Below, piece after piece: positions 60,101 through 64,000 of a stretch of DNA of 64,000 nt (the stretch's first letter is position 1; every line of letters starts with the position of its first letter). The notes under the pieces are model-generated. The model was not told the DNA's origin. It saw only the letters and a list, made by a program, of their open reading frames with translations, and ran no database searches. Location of the stretch: the NCBI GenBank assembly GCA_964036155.1, contig OZ038423.1, positions 41,679,249 through 41,743,248 on the forward strand. The letters run 5' to 3'. The DNA comes from Diploscapter coronatus. Taxonomy: Eukaryota > Nematoda > Chromadorea > Rhabditida > Rhabditidae. The position numbers were made by a program, and so were the translations under genes.

Positions 60101-63100
60101 ACCATATCTTTTATGTTCAAAATGAAGACCTTTTGAGAATAGTCGAGGTGGTTCTGGCAGATGTGATGGGAGGGAGCATCAATCTGACAGCCATTCGAAC
60201 TGTCCGAGTCCTCAGGCCGCTTAGAGCTGTCAATCGAATTCCTTCTATGCGAATTCTAGGTTAGTATCTTCTTACAGGTTTTCCCAACTTTTATTGATTT
60301 TTCACGTTAGTAAGTATATTTCGTCATTTATTCCTTAGAATGCGGAAAGAAAATTATACTTACAGCTAATTTTTATTGGGCTTTCCGATTTTCTAAATTT
60401 GATTTCTTTTTTTTCAGTAAACTTGCTCCTCGATACCCTTCCCATGTTGGGCAACGTTCTGCTTTTGTGTTTTTTCGTTTTTTTTATCTTCGGGATTGTA
60501 GGCGTCCAACTTTGGGCAGGTTTATTACGGTAATCTTTTTTTCTTAATTTCTAGCGACGAAAGAAGATTTTCAGTTCTCGTTGTATCATTAATTTGCCAA
60601 CCCATATTCCCGAAAATCAGACAGCTTTGTTTAAAGATGTCAAATTGACGCGGTGATTTGTTTTTGTTGAAGATAGGATTAATCGTAATTTTGCAGATAC
60701 TATATCCCTGAAGACACTTCGTTAGAATATATTTGTAGCCAAAACGATGCAAACGGGTTGCACAAGTGCGACAATTTGCCGCCTTACACTCAAAACGGGG
60801 TCAAGTAAGGTTTAAAAACAATGATTCTTAGATTTAATTTTACTAGCGACGAGATTCCACTTGTTAGTGAGTTAATAAATTTGAACAAATTATTAATCAA
60901 AGATCTAAATATTATCGCAGTTTGAAAATCTCATAAAATGAGCTAAAGTTTATCTCACCAATTTGAATGACACGATTTTATAGGATTTCAGGTGACAATA
61001 TTATTCAAGTCAACTTTATCTTTCAGCTTGAAACAACCAGTCTAAATCTTATATGTAAAAAATTATTCAGATGCAATTTAACCTTGGATCAATTCGATCA
61101 AATCTCGAATACCTCCTGCATTAACTGGAACATTTACTACAACTTATGCCAAGTAAGAAATTCTCTATCTTTGTCAAATCTTAAATTTCCTCATACAGGT
61201 AGAAGAACGAAATCCTTTCCAAGGTTCTGTCTCCTTCGACAATATTGGATTCGCATGGATTTCGATATTTCTGGTATGGAATTTTTCACATGCTACTTTG
61301 AATTTCATTTTCTTCAGGTGATTTCTCTCGAAGGCTGGACCGACATTATGTATTACGTTCAAGACGCGCATTCCTTCTGGAATTGGATCTATTTCGTCCT
61401 GCTCATTGTGGTATGTGGCATATTTTATCTTTGAAGAATTTGGATTTATCTTTGGTTTCGAGCAAGTTTAGGTTGCATATATTCTAGTTTTAGTTATTTC
61501 TTATCAGTCAATGATTATTTTGCGTAATTTCAGATCGGTGCATTTTTCATGATCAATCTGTGCCTTGTCGTCATAGCCACTCAATTCGCTGAAACAAAGC
61601 GAAGGGAAACAGAACGGATGTTGGAAGAGAGGAAACGAATGGCCAGACACGATTCCATTTGTAAGTTCCTCACTTTTTCTCTCGACCCTTTTACTTGTAC
61701 GCTATCTTTGTCAAAAAATATTTTTAGAGAATTTATTTTTTTCGAAAGCAAAAATAAAAATATTAAAATAATCGAGGGTGACACTTTTGAAAACAATTTT
61801 GACTCAATTTAAAAAAATTTTATCTTTCATAAATGTCCCACTTTACAGGTACTGGATCCGAACAAGCCTTGGATTCCTCTAAAGTAGAAGGCGGTTCAGT
61901 CTATGCTGCCATCGTCCGAATGATTTCCTATACTTTCCGAAGGGCAAAAAGGCAGGCTCGAAGGGTGAACTTCAATTCCTTTGATATTTTTCTTCTAGTT
62001 TTCCGATTCAGAAATACAAGACATACATGGATGCGAGGAAGGAGCAGAGACAGAATGCAGAAATTTATCGAAGGAAATCGAAACTCGATGAAATGGCAAC
62101 GCTGTCCAGGATAGAGGAGAGAATGGAAGAGGAAGAGGGTGAGTTAATGATGAAGAAACTAAAAGATAAAAATACTACGAGAAATTAGTTTGATTCTTTG
62201 CTAGATTTTTTGCTATTTTACTGGAAAATCGAACTTTCCAGATGATGAAAAGCCAAACAGCAACGCAGGGAATCAGCAAAATGCCATAGTTCTTGTCAAA
62301 AAGATCGGAAATGGCAGTGTTAAAGACTATGACAATGACGAAACAGCCACCGATGACGATATCAATGAATCGGAGTTTAGCAGCGATGAGCAGGAAGAGG
62401 TAGTATTTTACTTTCGACTGATGGTTTTGTTGCTTTCGAGCGAATTAGTTCTTTCCATTAAGAAATCTACACTTTTCATTCGTTGCATTCCAGGAAAAGC
62501 CCCGATCTTCGTCAAAATGGCAGTGGTTTCGTTTTCATGTCAAGCGTTTTGTGGACAGCGATCACTTCAGTCGAAGCATTCTCGTTGCCATTCTCGTTAA
62601 CACCCTTTCTATGGGAGTTGAGCACCACCAACAGGTTCAATTTTTCTCGTCGAATTTTTGAATTTCCCTTCATGATTGATTGATCAGCACTATCCGGAAT
62701 GCTTCCATCTGACTCAGCTGCTTGAAAATCGAATTATCCCTCCAAAGATCGTAAAAATATTTTAACTTCGATTTGGATTCCAATTTTTCAAGTTGAAGCT
62801 CCTCTGAACAGTCCTGACTGAAATTGCTCAAAACGATTTCCTAGCGTTTCTAAATTCATTTCAATTATTCCAGCCAGAGATCTTCACGACAATCCTGGAA
62901 TATTCGAACCTGTTCTTCACGGGCCTGTTCGCCTTCGAGATGCTCCTCAAGGTGATCGCCTACGGTCTGTTCGGCTACTTGGCTGACGGGTTCAATCTCT
63001 TCGATGGGGGAATCGTTGCTCTGAGGTTTGAATCTAAACATTCCTCTAAAATGAATTGACATGTTCAGTGTGCTCGAGTTATTTCAAGACGGCAAGGGCG

Positions 63101-63728
63101 GTCTGTCAGTTCTGCGAACATTTCGACTCTTAAGAATTCTCAAATTAGTCCGATTTATGCCTGCTTTACGGTGAGCAAAATGTATTTTCATAATTTTATC
63201 GATGATTTGAATTCGCGTTTCAATCTCATTTTCTTCTTGATTTTTTTAATCAAAAATCGATTCTTTTGCTCAAAATATAGCTAAATAAGCCTATTTCCGA
63301 TACCAACTCGTTGTGATGCTCCACACAATGGACAACGTGACCGTCTTCTTCGGTCTGCTGCTTCTATTCATTTTCATCTTCAGGTACATTTCATTTCTTT
63401 TTACAAATTTAAATAGTTCGGCATCGTTTTTTCCTATCCTGCTAATCACATTTGCACATCTGTATCGAATTTCGAAGCACAAACTAATGTAAAAGTATCA
63501 TTTTATAGAACTTAAGCTTTTCTAAATTTAACGAAGCGAATGTAGAATCTTGTTATGGAAATTTTCGAAAAATAACAAAGCATTGACGGCGATTTCAGCA
63601 TCCTCGGAATGTCACTTTTCGGGTGCAAATTCTGCAAAATCGAAGAGCGATTTTCTGGAGGTATCTTGAAGAAATGCGAGCGGAAGAATTTCGACACTTT
63701 GCTCTGGGCGCTCATTACTGTCTTCCAG
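57166..63728 (+). CDS. cca-1: T-type (Cav3) voltage-gated calcium channel, 5' part
   Basis: Twenty-two exons (57166-57233, 57277-57361, 58305-58364, 58508-58611, 59193-59323, 59662-59765, 59809-59900, 60138-60259, 60418-60529, 60697-60804, 61071-61152, 61199-61273, 61318-61410, 61534-61660, 61849-61964, 62012-62138, 62242-62399, 62494-62634, 62874-63025, 63069-63170, 63300-63383, 63599-63728) give 791 residues in one frame; the gene runs off the window. Domain I: S1 ([19 protein letters not shown]), S3 ([14 protein letters not shown]), S4 ([20 protein letters not shown]), S5 ([20 protein letters not shown]), a Cys-rich loop, pore SLEGW and S6 ([13 protein letters not shown]). The I-II linker keeps the helical gating-brake pattern but lacks the mammalian His tract. 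Domain II runs from S1 ([18 protein letters not shown]) through S4 ([20 protein letters not shown]) and S5 to [14 protein letters not shown]. It conducts low-voltage calcium current in muscle and neurons. Exon 63300 lacks an AG acceptor. Confidence 0.93.
62688..62750 (+). other. cca-1: Candidate cassette exon in cca-1 domain II S1-S2 loop
   Basis: Between the exons encoding GVEHHQQ and [10 protein letters not shown] there is a 63-base open segment bounded by CAG and GT, in phase 0 on both sides. It would add 21 residues ([12 protein letters not shown]...) with a Cys to the extracellular S1-S2 loop. Skipping it gives a direct match to known Cav3 spacing, so it is either optional or a pseudo-exon. 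Confidence 0.4.
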
Positions 63729-64000
63729 GTAAATCCCTTTAAAAATGACTCAAAATTGAAAGATTGTGGATTGGAGTGCTTCTTTCTTTCTTATATTTAT
63801 AGTGTGGCATGGATTGAATCATTTTGTCGTGAATTAGCGGGTTATTTGTGGTTGAGCATGATTTTTTTTAAAATTTATTTATACTTCGCGAAATTGTGGA
63901 AAATATTTTTGCTCAATCATAATCAATATTTTGCAAATCTACATGAGTTGAGATAATTTTTTTCGAGAAACTATGTACAGAATTACAAAATCGTAGTAAT

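Noticed and set aside
61021..61070. Alternative upstream acceptor (TTTCAG at 61021-61026) for the cca-1 domain I loop exon
   Set aside because: Using it gives an in-frame stop after a few codons. The ATTCAG site ending at 61070 keeps the frame and the conserved Cys.
1..64000. tRNA, rRNA, CRISPR or plasmid-type features
   Set aside because: I looked for tRNA T-loop-like GTTCGANTC with matching stems and for regularly spaced repeats, and saw none. A covariance-model scan would settle the tRNA question.

Overview
The window is eukaryotic and almost certainly nematode (Chromadorea). It is AT-rich, and its genes are split into many small exons by mostly 43-300 base introns with T-rich 3' ends (TTTTAG or TTTCAG). 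Divergent seven-transmembrane chemoreceptors of srx type cluster beside a fast-evolving F-box gene. Genes with clear animal orthologues sit between long non-coding stretches. The species cannot be read from the sequence. There are no bacterial operons, rRNA genes or CRISPR arrays, and no tRNA gene was seen.

Layout. 0.8-2.9 kb (-): complete srx-like chemoreceptor, 7 exons. 4.3-6.1 kb (-): SLC30/ZnT-type cation diffusion facilitator, 9 exons, lacking the usual metal-site residues. 11.7-16.3 kb (+): cytosolic purine 5'-nucleotidase (cN-II/NT5C2) with two alternative coding first exons. 18.2-21.0 kb (+): LRRC58-like leucine-rich repeat protein. 22.3-34.7 kb: three further srx-like receptors (-), two of them a recent tandem duplicate (one frameshifted), with an F-box gene (+) between the duplicates. 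36.4-40.7 kb (+): SLC34-type sodium/phosphate cotransporter with altered substrate motifs. 41.0-42.8 kb (-): claudin-like four-TM protein that I assembled from short exons. 44.6-44.8 kb (-): broken lysozyme-like fragment. 44.8-57.2 kb: long non-coding stretch with miniature transposons, pyrimidine/purine-skewed blocks and two weak gene candidates. 57.2 kb to the window end (+): 5' part of a T-type (Cav3) calcium channel, cca-1, through domain II S5 and the start of its pore loop.

The exon models were built by hand from splice sites, phase continuity and similarity to families recalled from general knowledge. Every major model stays in frame from first to last exon, except the pseudogenes named as such. 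Miniature inverted-repeat elements are scattered through the window. Two (232-369 and 55850-56022) are the same family and have matching 3-base target duplications, as PIF/Harbinger elements do.

The genes do not form one pathway. The chemoreceptors are probably sensory, cca-1 acts in excitable cells, the claudin-like protein at membranes or junctions, and the two transporters in ion homeostasis. I found no convincing wholly new system. The best leads are the degenerate CDF transporter, the altered SLC34 motifs, an in-frame cassette-like exon and a non-AG splice acceptor in cca-1, and an antisense 143-residue ORF inside the nucleotidase gene.
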